From Rhynchopus sp. YZ270_cl-10 (taxonomy: Eukaryota; Euglenozoa; Diplonemea; Diplonemida; Diplonemidae), in NCBI GenBank assembly GCA_964035575.1, contig OZ037911.1, positions 1,116,001 to 1,180,000 on the forward strand: 64,000 bases of DNA. Direction: 5' to 3'. Below the pieces are notes generated by a model that ran no database searches, was not told where the DNA came from, and worked only from the letters and a program-made list of their open reading frames with translations. The position numbers and the translations under genes were made by a program. This document shows positions 30,250-40,947 of the stretch, in pieces (within the stretch, counting starts at the first letter, position 1; each line of letters starts with the position of its first letter).

Positions 30250-31927
30250 CGCAAACCCGCAAACCCGCAAACCCGCAAACCCGTAAACCCGCAAACCCGC
30301 AAACCCGCAAACCCGCAAACCCGCAAACTCGCAAACCCGCAAACCCGCAAACCCGCAAACCCGTAAACCCGCAAACCCGCAAACCCGCAAACCCGCAAAC
30401 CCGCAAACCCGCAAACCCGCAAACCCGCAAACCCGCAAACCCGTAAACCCGCAAACCCGCAAACCCGCAAACCCGCAAACCCGCAAACCCGTAAACCCGC
30501 AAACCCGCAAACCCGCAAACCCGCAAACCCGCAAACCCGCAAACCCGCAAACCCGCAAACCCGCAAACCCGCAAACCCGCAAACCCGCAAACCCGCAAAC
30601 CCGCAAACCCGTAAACCCGCAAACCCGCAAACCCGTAAACCCGCAAACCCGCAAACCCGCAAACCCGCAAACCCCGCAAACCCGCAAACCCGCAAACCCG
30701 CAAACCCGCAAACCCGCAAACCCGCAAACCCGCAAACCCGCAAACCCGCAAACCCGCAAACCCGCAAACCCGCAAACCCGCAAACCCGCAAACCCGCAAA
30801 CCCGCAAACCCGCAAACCCGCAAACCCGCAAACCCGCAAACCCGCAAACCCGCAAACCCGCAAACCCGCAAACCCGCAAACCCGCAAACCCGCAAACCCG
30901 CAAACCCGCAAACCCGCAAACCCGCAAACCCGCAAACCCGCAAACCCGCAAACCCGCAAACCCGCAAACCCGCAAACCCGCAAACCCGCAAACCCGCAAA
31001 CCCGCAAACCCGCAAACCCGCAAACCCGCAAACCCGCAAACCCGCAAACCCGCAAACCCGCAAACCCGCAAACCCGCAAACCCGCAAACCCGCAAACCCG
31101 CAAACCCGCAAACCCGCAAACCCGCAAACCCGCAAACCCGCAAACCCGCAAACCCGCAAACCCGCAAACCCGCAAACCCGCAAACCCGCAAACCCGCAAA
31201 CCCGCAAACCCGCAAACCCGCAAACCCGCAAACCCGCAAACCCGCAAACCCGCAAACCCGCAAACCCGCAAACCCGCAAACCCGCAAACCCGCAAACCCG
31301 CAAACCCGCAAACCCGCAAACCCGCAAACCCGCAAACCCGCAAACCCGCAAACCCGCAAACCCGCAAACCCGCAAACCCGCAAACCCGCAAACCCGCAAA
31401 CCCGCAAACCCGCAAACCCGCAAACCCGCAAACCCGCAAACCCGCAAACCCGCAAACCCGCAAACCCGCAAACCCGCAAACCCGCAAACCCGCAAACCCG
31501 CAAACCCGCAAACCCGCAAACCCGCAAACCCGCAAACCCGCAAACCCGCAAACCCGCAAACCCGCAAACCCGCAAACCCGCAAACCCGCAAACCCGCAAA
31601 CCCGCAAACCCGCAAACCCGCAAACCCGCAAACCCGCAAACCCGCAAACCCGCAAACCCGCAAACCCGCAAACCCGCAAACCCGCAAACCCGCAAACCCG
31701 CAAACCCGCAAACCCGCAAACCCGCAAACCCGCAAACCCGCAAACCCGCAAACCCGCAAACCCGCAAACCCGCAAACCCGCAAACCCGCAAACCCGCAAA
31801 CCCGCAAACCCGCAAACCCGCAAACCCGCAAACCCGCAAACCCGCAAACCCGCAAACCCGCAAACCCGCAAACCCGCAAACCCGCAAACCCGCAAACCCG
31901 CAAACCCGCAAACCCGCAAACCCGCAA
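30250..31927. repeat. Octamer array 8 (AAACCCGC)n, about 210 units, running into the gap
   Basis: GTAAACCC variants and one 9-bp unit (near 30673) lie only in the first 430 bp; the rest is uniform. The true length is unknown because the array ends in the assembly gap. Confidence 0.97.
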
Positions 31928-32127
31928 NNNNNNNNNNNNNNNNNNNNNNNNNNNNNNNNNNNNNNNNNNNNNNNNNNNNNNNNNNNNNNNNNNNNNNNNN
32001 NNNNNNNNNNNNNNNNNNNNNNNNNNNNNNNNNNNNNNNNNNNNNNNNNNNNNNNNNNNNNNNNNNNNNNNNNNNNNNNNNNNNNNNNNNNNNNNNNNNN
32101 NNNNNNNNNNNNNNNNNNNNNNNNNNN
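31928..32127. other. Assembly gap (200 N)
   Basis: 200 unknown bases, probably a placeholder size. It joins the octamer array directly to LINE sequence, so the real order here is not certain. Confidence 0.99.
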
Positions 32128-35100
32128 GAGGTCGCGCCTTTCTTTGCCGGAGCCAAGCTGGTAGCCCTCAGGAAGGTATGGCCGGGCTTGCGTGCACAAA
32201 GGACCCTGGCGGCGATGCACCGACTGAGGCGAGGCTACGGGAGCATATGTCGTGCGCATACCAAGCAGCCGTGGGTAAGTCCTTTGTTGCCCGAGGCGTG
32301 CTTTGCACAGACATCAATGAACACTTGCCCCACAGCGCCGACTCAGTTCAGCGTCCCGCGGAAGAAGATCTCAGGCAGATGGATTCCACATACCTCAGCA
32401 ACCCTGTCAGCAACTTACCGGAGCGTGAACCGTCTGTGGAGGTCGAGGAAGCCGAAATAGCGCGTGAACCGCGCGACTACTTCTCAATGCCAGAGAAGAA
32501 GGTGGGTGGAACGGTCTTCCGACACAATCCTTTCCGAGCGGGGCGTCAGGCCGGGGGGGAGACACCTGCTGCGTATTGGAACATCCTCCGCATGATGGCA
32601 GATGGCGCATGCCCTGACGCAGAGACGCAGGCTGCACGACTGGGGCTCACACACCCCCAGCGTTACAAAATCCTGAGAGGTGACAGCGGGTTCGATGCAC
32701 TGCTGACCGCATGCTCGGTGGATCTCAAGAAGGATCTTTTGATTGAAGACATCAACGGAGAGACGAGTCATAAGGAACTCCGGAGACGTGCTGTGGAGAT
32801 TGTAAAAAATGACCGACCGGACCTCGCGGATTGCATCTCCATTCCTGTGAAGAACTGGCTGGAGTACATGGGCACAAAGAGCAGCGACCGATCGGACGCC
32901 CGCACTTGGATGGATATGGTGGCACTTGCTGGCGCGGGAGAGGCTTTAGAGTGCACCATTGTGATCATCTGTGATCGCATGCGTCCCCAAATTCTGGTGC
33001 CGACCAAAAGGGCCCGGGAGGCGCTCTTCGTTTTCGCAGGTCCGGTTGATGACGATTCACAGGACTGGTTCCTCAGCCCCCTCTCCTTCACAGACTCGCA
33101 CCTCAAGGGAGAAATCCTCGGCATGGAACCGATACCTGCGCCGAAGTCGAAGCGTTTCTGCAAGTCTGTGGCGATGATGAAGCGTATCCCCGCAGCACAG
33201 TCTGCACCGGTGGGGACGGTGTACCAGTGTAGGCGTTGCGTTCGCCCCATCGACGGTTGCGAGGCGCACTTCAAATGTGCTGAGGGGTGCGAGAGGTTGG
33301 TGTGCGATTTGTGCTCAAGGGACTCCCCCTTTTGTCCGGCGTCTCAGAACGGCTTAGCTGACATCCTCAGTGGAAACGTGCGCTCATCGGCTCCGTCCCC
33401 TACTCCGCACACTTCCCACGACACGCACATGAAGGGCGCTGAGAGAGCCAGGTCACCCACATTCCCGCAGGCGACACCGAGGGAGGACGATCAGGAGGCC
33501 TCATCTTTTCTACACAACTTAGAGAAGCTGGTCCTCTCCCCGACCCACTCTCTGACAGATATGAATGTCTTCAAGTCTTGGGCGGTGGACAGGCAGGCAG
33601 AATTTCTTGGCTCGCGTACGAGGAACAGCTTCACTGTGGGTGACTGCCTGTTTGACGCCTTGGCCGCGAACTTCGCTCCGAATACACCCTACCATTCGTC
33701 ATCGCTCCTCCGGAAACTGGCAGTTGCCCAAGTTCTTCGTGACGCTAAGCTGGCTGCGCGCACTGGAGACCGTCGATCGTGGATGGAACGGAAATTGCGA
33801 GAAGGATGCAGAGACGACACCACGTGGGCGGATGAAACGATGATATGGGCTTATGTGAGGTACTCGAGATGACCATAATCCTTGTCTCCCCGGGCGCCGT
33901 GCCCAAAATCTATGTCCCTCGCCTATGTGCCCCCCACGGAGCCCTGGGACTGGTTTTTACTGGAGTAATCGCCGGGCACTTTGAGACCCTCTCGCTGAAC
34001 GTCGATGCAGTCAAGATCCTCTGCGCAGCGAAGCCTCTACGTGCCGACACATGCCTTTGGGAGCCTACGACAGGCCCGTTCATTTGCAGGGGATGCGATG
34101 GGCACAGCGAAGGAGCGGAAGCAGAGTCACATTTCTGTACGACTTGCTGCACGAGCTGTTGCGTGGCGTGCCGAGTCAGCCAGGACCAAGTGACTTGTGC
34201 TGGGCCCCCGGTCCCTATGGATGACCAGCCAGACGGGCCCAGAGGGACCAGGCGTGGGAATGAGGACCCGATTGACAACGGTGCTCCCCATGTTCGTGAC
34301 CTTATGCGGTTCCATGAAACTGAGAGGGGTCTCCTGCGGCTTTGGTGGTGTGTACGAGCGGGGGTTCATGAGGGTGCCCTGAAAGACCAATGGGAAAGGG
34401 AAGAGGAACTGGAGGTAGCTGAGATGGTGAAGCGCCATGAGGCTGAGATGCGCCAAGCCGGGGTCAAGGAGGAGGAGATGGATGTGGATCAGACTCAGAC
34501 AGGAGCGACACCGGTCCGTCACCCTGCACACCCTGATGAGACTCCTCCTATGCCGCCCTCTTCTCAAGGAGATTGGGAGCAGGCTGGCGCTACGATGCAA
34601 GACCTGCACCAGACTGACGCTTCTCCCCAGCCGGTGACGCCACCCCGCTTTGCCGAGGAACCTGAGGATAGGGAATCGGGCTTCGAGGGTGGGGTTGAGG
34701 GTGAAGTCCCACCAGAGGAGGGGAAAGAGTTACGCCGGCGGTCGGCAGAGCGGAGGAGGTTGTCGGAGGAACGCCAGAGGCAGGAACGGGAGGCTGCGGA
34801 GGTCCTCTTGCGCCGGGCCAGATCCGAGAGTGCATCTCGCTTCGTTTCTGCTAAGGTCAAATCGTCGGAGCAGCGACGTGAGACGATGCAGGAGAAGGCG
34901 ATGGGTGTCCGCAGCCCCGCTGGAGCGCAGCCTGGATCGGCGAAGACGAGTGAGCTGACGAAGGCAGGTGCCTTGAACCGAAGGCAAGCCCAGAGCCTCA
35001 CTGCATCGCAGAGGAGAGAGGAGAGCCGTCAGAGGTTCCGGTTAGGGTTTGCCTCGTGCGAGGAACAGGAGGCTGAGGGGCGCCGCAACATCGGCAACGA

Positions 35101-36211
35101 AGAGTCCATACAGGGACGGGAGACCATCCTCCTGCACGCCACGTCTGAGCGGTGTCTTTTGCTGCTGAGGGACGCTGAACGCTCGCATGGCGATTTGAGG
35201 GATGAGGAGGACATGGCTTTCTCCAAGCTTCGCACTGCGTCCTGTCTCTTAGCTCAGGCCTTCCTGCCGCGATCTGCACCGTCCACAGGGGAGGACAAGA
35301 AGCCGGGAACCGCGAAGCAGGGTATCGAGCTCGTAGACACACAGAATCGTAGGAAGGGGGTCTCCCAGGCCAGGGTGACGACAGGACGGGAGAACAGGGT
35401 GCGTAATGCCAGGCAGGCCACCCCCGCGGTCGAGAACCCGACGGACGCTGAGACCCCGCCGGACTCCTTCCGCTTAGATGATGTGGAGGGCGAAGCGCGG
35501 CAGAGGGTGGAGGAGATCGCGCGGAAGCTGCAGTGGGGGTACCAGGTGTCGAAAGGGGGTTGCTACCCCTGCCTGTCAATGGGGCAACCGGTGATGCGGA
35601 ACGTCCAGCAGTGGGTGGAGGCATTCCACCACAGGCAAGGGGCGGTGGATACGCGGCTAGGCACAGTGGCGTGCTTTTGGGCCTATCGGGAATGGCTCCA
35701 CACCTGGAAGGCGTTGAATTGGGAGGCTCCCGAGGCGGCACAGAAGAAGATCCGGTCCACACTGGATTGCCTCAACAGGGCAATGGGCGACACGAGCTTT
35801 CGGGATAGGGCGAATCTTTGGGACCCTACGGTGACGGTGACGCTGGCTTTGGATCCAGGATCTCGAGGGCGAGACCCAGATGGGGTCGATTCCACCACGG
35901 CACCCACTACAACATCGCAGACAGGAAGTGGCCACACAGCACCCTCCGCCCACCAGTCTGCCACTTCCTGTTCTGCTGAGCCCACATCCCCCTTCGGACG
36001 ACGCTACACTGCCGCAGAGGTGATGATGGAGAGCGATGACGAGTCCCCCATCGCCGCCGCACAGTCCACCTCTGACTCCTCCACCGCACCAGCAGCAATG
36101 AACGCCCAGACAGGAAGTGGCCACACCGCACCCTCCGCCCACCCGTCTGCCACTTCCTGTGCTGCGGCTAGCTCCATCGATGTCGACGCGGTTGATGAGG
36201 ACTTTCAATAA
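32128..36211 (+). pseudogene. LINE-B polyprotein remnant: two OTU-like domains, zinc clusters, coiled coil
   Basis: One frame runs 32178-33872, another 33845-36211; a one-base shift near 33850 splits the second OTU domain. The first OTU-like domain has GDSGFDAL where the catalytic Cys should be (Ser codon 32685), and no His at the expected DWFLSPL stretch, so it looks inactive. A cysteine cluster follows (CRRC...CDLC). The second OTU keeps GDCLFDAL (Cys codon 33645) and GHFETL (His codon 33977). Then come another cysteine cluster (CRGC...CCVAC), an Arg/Glu-rich coiled coil near 34730-34860 and a C-terminal GGCYPCLSMG domain shared with family A. The EVAPFF start is in a different frame. Confidence 0.8.
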
Positions 36212-37413
36212 ACAAGAGATACAAAGAAAACAACACCAAACTAAGCAAACCAAAACAAAGCAAAGCAAAGCAAAGAATATGTGTACGAAAACGTGGTTTT
36301 CCCCATTTTTATTTTGTCATTTATCATTTTGATTTTTGTGTGAGGTGTTCCCAGGAGGTCGCCCAGCCAGTGTTTTAGAATTTAGAATAGAAACAGTAGA
36401 CACAATAGAATAGAATGTCTGCCAGTGTCAAAGTGCCACCAGGATGTACTTCTTTTTACTTTACTTTCAAAAAATAGATTGTCAAAGTGTCATAGTGCCT
36501 CAAAGAAGCACTTTCCTTTCCTTTATTTTCAACTTTACCCTTGCTGTTAGAGGGGTAATGCCCCCTGTGCACAGATCCAATTTTGTACAGAAAATTCAAA
36601 AACACAACCCCCATTTTTAATCCACACCCCTCACCCCCTTGTCTAGTTTGTTAATATTTTCTATATTTTATTTTATTCACCCCCTTGTTAATATTGTCTA
36701 CCTTTGTCCTTTTGTTCCATTATTCCTCTTTTTCACAGGCCTGCCCAAGACTCCGTTTCCATACTGAAGGGTTGTATGATTCGCTCACCCCCCCTCCAGA
36801 TTCAGGAAACTAATCCAGAACCAGCTGAACATCCTTGCCCCTGAGGCATGGGAGGTCATCACTTGGTCTGTCTGTATGTTATTGTCATTGTTTTTCAACT
36901 GTTTTACATTGTCTTTATTGTCTTTATTGTCTTTATTGTCCTCCCAAACTTTTCCACTTCAACCTACTCTCTCTCTTTTCGGTCTACCCATGGGAATCTC
37001 CACCTAGAAGAAACCCAGCCCTGACCATCAAGAACCCCTGAAGTGCAAAAGCCCCTCCTTCTCCTCTGCCTATTTCCCTCTTCATCTCACATGCAGGTAA
37101 GTCCCTTCTTCCTCTCATGTTCTTTCTACCTATGTTGCTGTGGGCTAGAAAAAACTTGGGTCCTGGAAGGTCTTATTTGTTGAGCCCCTCTGTCTGTCTC
37201 AAAACCCTCTTATGTTATGTCTCAAGGCCTTTCCTTTTTAAAGGATTTGCTGTAAGGCTAAACAGACCTCTGCACCTTTGAGCCTTTTTTGTCAAGACAC
37301 CTCTGTTTTGATTCGAGGTCCCTGAGACCCCTGATCACCTCCCCCCAACCCTCTCTGGGAAAAAGAAAACACTAAAAACACTCAAAACCCGGACCACCGG
37401 GAAAAAAAAAAAG

Positions 37414-37455
<42 letters not shown>
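36212..37455 (+). other. 3' UTR and poly(A) of LINE-B
   Basis: No frame of note. T/C-rich text with CTTTATTGTC repeats near 36910, ending in a run of A from 37402 to 37455. Confidence 0.7.
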
Positions 37456-37460
<5 letters not shown>

Positions 37461-37464
37461 CTTT

Positions 37465-38160
37465 TCACCTGAAAAGCCAGTTCATGAAGGCATGAGTGAG
37501 GTTTTTTTGTGATGCGTTACCGTGAGCGGGCGCGCGAAGCGCGCACGCGAACGCCCCGCGGGAAGCGAATAGCTGACCGCCTGCCCAGTGCGTGAGGTGC
37601 TTACAAAAAAAACCACCTGTAAAAAAAGTGTGGTCCTCATCACGTTTCCATGGAAGTGTCACACAAGAACGACAGGTTTTTTAGCCCGTCACCAAATCAG
37701 CTTTTTTGGTCATTTTTGCCTTGTAAAACATGACACTTGTGGCATGCTTCCCAGTACAGGAAAGTGCATTGAAAAACCTGAAAAAACACATCTAATATGT
37801 GATGGTCAAAAGTGCAAGATTCCTTCGTTAATGAACTTTTTGAGTACCAGTTATACCTGGGGAATATGGTCAGATCACTCTTTTGACCATCTGGCGTTTA
37901 CCACAAAAACACCACTTTTTACAGGCCACTTTACAGGCCAGTTCATGAAGGCACGAGTGAGGTTTTTTTGTACACGTTACCGTGAGCGGGCGCGCGAAGC
38001 GCGCACGCGAACGCCCCGCGGGAAGCGAATAGCTGACCGCCTGCCCAGTGTGTGAGGTCCTTACAAAAAAAACCACCTGTAAAAAAAGGTGAGGTCCTCA
38101 TCACGTTTCCATGGAAGTGTCACACAAGAACGACAGGTTTTTTAGCCCGTCACCAAATAA
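37465..38160 (+). repeat. Repeat Y, tandem pair carrying a Box I promoter copy
   Basis: Two partial copies (37465-37706 and 37926-38160) share GTTCATGAAGGCA, ACCGTGAGCGGGCGCGCGAA and CCCGTCACCAAAT. Between them lies GGCATGCTTCCCAG (37741-37754), identical to the Box I of SL gene 1. A third copy is at 58370-58860 in the same orientation. Confidence 0.85.
37741..37754 (+). promoter_or_regulatory. Perfect Box I inside repeat Y
   Basis: All 14 bases match the SL gene 1 box. A transcript starting 40 nt on (37794) would hold GAACTTTTTGAG, an Sm-like site, and a small CCAG/CTGG hairpin. No known snRNA matches. Confidence 0.5.
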
Positions 38161-38446
38161 ATAGTTGCTCATCCAAAAGTGAATTTTTTGGGCTTAACGT
38201 GTTGTTTGGGGGCATTGAGGCCCAAAAAAATTTACAGGGGACCATTTTTTACACATTACAACACACTTGTCCTTTCTTTTTACCCTCCCTCCCTCCCCCT
38301 TTCCTTTGTTTTATTGTGAGCCTTGTACGCCTCCACGGGGCGGTCCCTGGGCAACGGTAGAGGGTGCAGGCCGGCGAAGCGCAAGGCGTAGTGTGTCTTG
38401 TCCTTCTTTGTTTTCGTTTTTTGGTTTTTGCTTTTGGGGTTCATTT

Positions 38447-39428
38447 TTTTTTAAAAAAAAAAAAGGGGTTCATTTTTTTTTACACAAAAAACTATGTTAA
38501 GACGAAATCCTACCGATGTGCCTACATGGGGCGTCCCCCGTCAGTAGTGCGCCAGATGAGGGGCACGAAGCGAAATGCGGTGAAAGGTGCAGGCCTGTTT
38601 TGCAGCAGGTCTGGAGAGTTGTGGCAACTCGTCTGCTGAGCGTGTGAAGTATCAAGGCAGAGGTTCGCTGTTCAAGTAAAACCTACCCTGGTCATCCTCT
38701 GCCTGTCTTGGTTTCTGTCGTGATTGTTTGTGTTTGTGGGCGGGATCAGATGGGTGGAGGGTGTTTACTTTGTGTTTAGCTCGGAGAAGTGGCTTACCCG
38801 CCCACTCTCTGTTATTTATTCAGTGTCATTTTTTCATTCATCCCCAAAGTTTGTAGACAGAGTCAAGACCACCTTGGCCAAAAGGGTTTTTTCACCACAC
38901 TTTTCTTTTGCTTCCATTCGTGGAAGCGTTTGCTTTTCTTCTGTTCCTGGCCTGACGTGTGTTCAACAGGTGTGCTATTTTTACCAAGTGGAATCCATTT
39001 TTCTTTTTCCAGGGGAGGCACTAAAACAAACCATTCTGCAGACAACAAAGCAAAGGCAATGTGTTTTTTATTCTCCCTTCCCTTCTTTTAAGTAAGGAGG
39101 ATTAGGTCTTCTTTTTTTCCTTTTTTTGCCCCAGAAGTGTGACGCCTGTGTATTCAAATTGATCAAAAAGAATAAAAAACAAACACATAATGCAGTTTCT
39201 TGTTTTGTATAAAACTCTGTTGGCTCTACCGTACTCTTCGCCCGCCTTTTATACAAAACTTGAAACACCGACCATTTTTGGTCATCATTTTTTCCTTTTC
39301 ATTTTTCCATTTCCTTTTTCCTTTTCCATTTCCTGTTCATTTTATTGTCTTTATTGTCTTCTCCATTTCTTCCTTTTTCCTTTCTATTCTCATAAAAAAC
39401 TAGTCCAAGTACAAAAAAGAGAAAAAAA
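38447..39428 (+). repeat. Repeat X, plus-strand copy with A-rich tail
   Basis: Reverse complement of about 59026-59990 and 61361-62340. It begins with AGGGGTTCATTTTTTTTTAC units and ends in AGAGAAAAAAAA at 39428. The A tail and the copy number suggest a retroposon, possibly non-autonomous. Frames of up to 123 codons occur in it but have no known domain. Confidence 0.75.
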
Positions 39429-39447
39429 ATTTTGCTTTTTTAAAGTC

Positions 39448-39617
39448 TTTTTTAAAATGAGGAGGAAGGCCCTTTTGGGGGCGTTGTGGGTGGTGCTGCA
39501 TGTCTGCATCAGCAGCAGCAGCAGGTGCTACACCAACAGCAGCAGCAACAGCAGCAACAGCAGCAACAGCAGCAACAGCAGCAACAGCAGCAACAGCAGC
39601 AACAGCAGCAACAGCAG
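39448..39617 (+). mobile_element. LINE-A 5' fragment
   Basis: AAAATGAGGAGGAAGGCCC opens the same MRRKALLGALWVVLHVC start as copy 1, then about nine AACAGCAGC units, then unrelated sequence. It is only the first ~50 codons of the polyprotein. Confidence 0.85.
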
Positions 39618-39931
39618 CTCCCAGGGGATTAGGCCCCCCGACGGGTAGCTGCTAACAGGAGGCGTGCGTTCCCGAGAGGGGACCCTGGTGGGTTTGTTGC
39701 CCCGTTGACCAGCAGACGAGACAACGTCTGGCGTGTAACCTCCTAGTCGGCGCATCACCCGGGCTGCTCCACGGAGACAGTGGGTGGTGCGTGGTACGGG
39801 GACGACAGTCCTCACCTAGCATCCGGAATTCCAGGTATGTCAACACACACTAGCAAAGGACACACAGGGGTGGCTGAGAGGTTGGTGTTTGGTAGTTGCC
39901 AATGGCGGCTTGCTGACGGGGACCTGGACCA

Positions 39932-39933
<2 letters not shown>
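39618..39933. other. GC-rich unassigned sequence
   Basis: No gene recognised. It contains CCAG-GTATGT at about 39833-39842, which fits the predicted 5' splice site; no acceptor can be matched with confidence. Confidence 0.4.
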
Positions 39934-39962
<29 letters not shown>

Positions 39963-40947
39963 GGTGTTGTTCAACTTAGCCCTAGGCTCGCTTTTTTTAT
40001 CTACATCCAGTGACAGAGGGGGTACTTACTAGTCAAGCGAGTATGTAAACAGCTAGATGTCCAGACAAGGGCACTTTACTATTGTACTGGCAAGACAGTG
40101 CCTGAAAACACAGTTAGTGGCACTAAAATAGAAAGCATGTGGGACAACTACAACCAACACTTCCCTGCAAATAAGCAAAAGGGTAGTATGTGAGTGCAAT
40201 TTTTCCCAAAAGGAAAAGGGGAGGGGATGGGACGGGAGGGTTGCTCTGTCTACCGGTGTAGTTTTATTTTGCTTTGTCTTGGGGAGGGGAGGGGAGGAGA
40301 AGGAGGGGATTGAGCCGTTTCCTCTGTAACACACAAACAAATAAAAAGGAAGTTCCATAATCTTTTTAGTAGTTTTCTTTTTGGTGAAAATTTTTGAGAA
40401 CTTCAGTAAGTGTGACCTGACCCGACTGACTGACACCCAAAGGGGAAAACAACAATAACGCACAACAAAATCAACAACAACAATGGTGGGTCTCGTGCTT
40501 ACCTGTGGTGGTTTTGAAAAATGAAAAATTGAAATTGACCTTCACAAGGTAAAAATGAAAAACTAAAGGAGTGAAAAAAGGAACTCAAAGGACAAGAGTT
40601 CTGTACAAACTCTACTCTACTGCACAATCTATAAAAGTGGCCCAATGGCTCCTGATGCCACTGGCCTGGCTCTTAGACAGGTCTTACTCCGAGACTGCCC
40701 TCTACCCTCAGAGCCTCGTCCAAGGGGTAAGGGCCGTCGCTGGGGTAGACCCGTCCTAGCCAGCAGCCAACCAAAAATATTAACAAATAGGAAGGGGGGC
40801 GGAAAGGGGGGAAAGGGGGGGGCAAACCCCAAAGGATGAAAAGAACCAAAAACACAAAATAAAAAGGGTTAAAAATAAACATGGGGCAAACTGTCATTCT
40901 CTACACGCTTCTACACACACACTCTCACCCTCTAACTCTCTAACTCT
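39963..40947 (-). other. 3' UTR of LINE-A copy 2
   Basis: Matches 57300-58288 in reverse, about 1 kb with no gene. Two short deletions or changes separate the copies near 40320 and 40540. Confidence 0.85.

Larger units (their letters stand above)
32128..37455 (+). mobile_element. CRE-like LINE, family B, internally deleted
   Basis: The first bases encode EVAPFFAGAKLVALRK, aligning with EVAEFFAGANLVALRK just before the RT core of family A. The next recognisable residues, near 32230, align with the family A sequence just after the endonuclease. So RT and endonuclease are missing. The rest follows family A in order (OTU, zinc cluster, coiled coil, C-terminal domain) but is much diverged. It ends in a ~1.2-kb 3' UTR and a poly(A) at 37402-37455. 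Confidence 0.85.

Noticed and set aside
17367-31927. CRISPR-like regular repeats
   Set aside because: Units are contiguous octamers with no spacers, in a eukaryotic genome.
29900-31927. Telomere
   Set aside because: Arrays are internal and numerous, in both orientations, and the unit is not TTAGGG.
30184-32259. Minus-strand frames of up to 691 codons repeating GFAGLRVC, and plus frames repeating RKPANPQT
   Set aside because: They are translations of the AAACCCGC octamer array, which lacks stops in several frames, and one even runs through the N gap.
38724-39095. 123-codon frame in repeat X
   Set aside because: It is part of a noncoding-looking retroposon present in several copies, with no recognisable domain.
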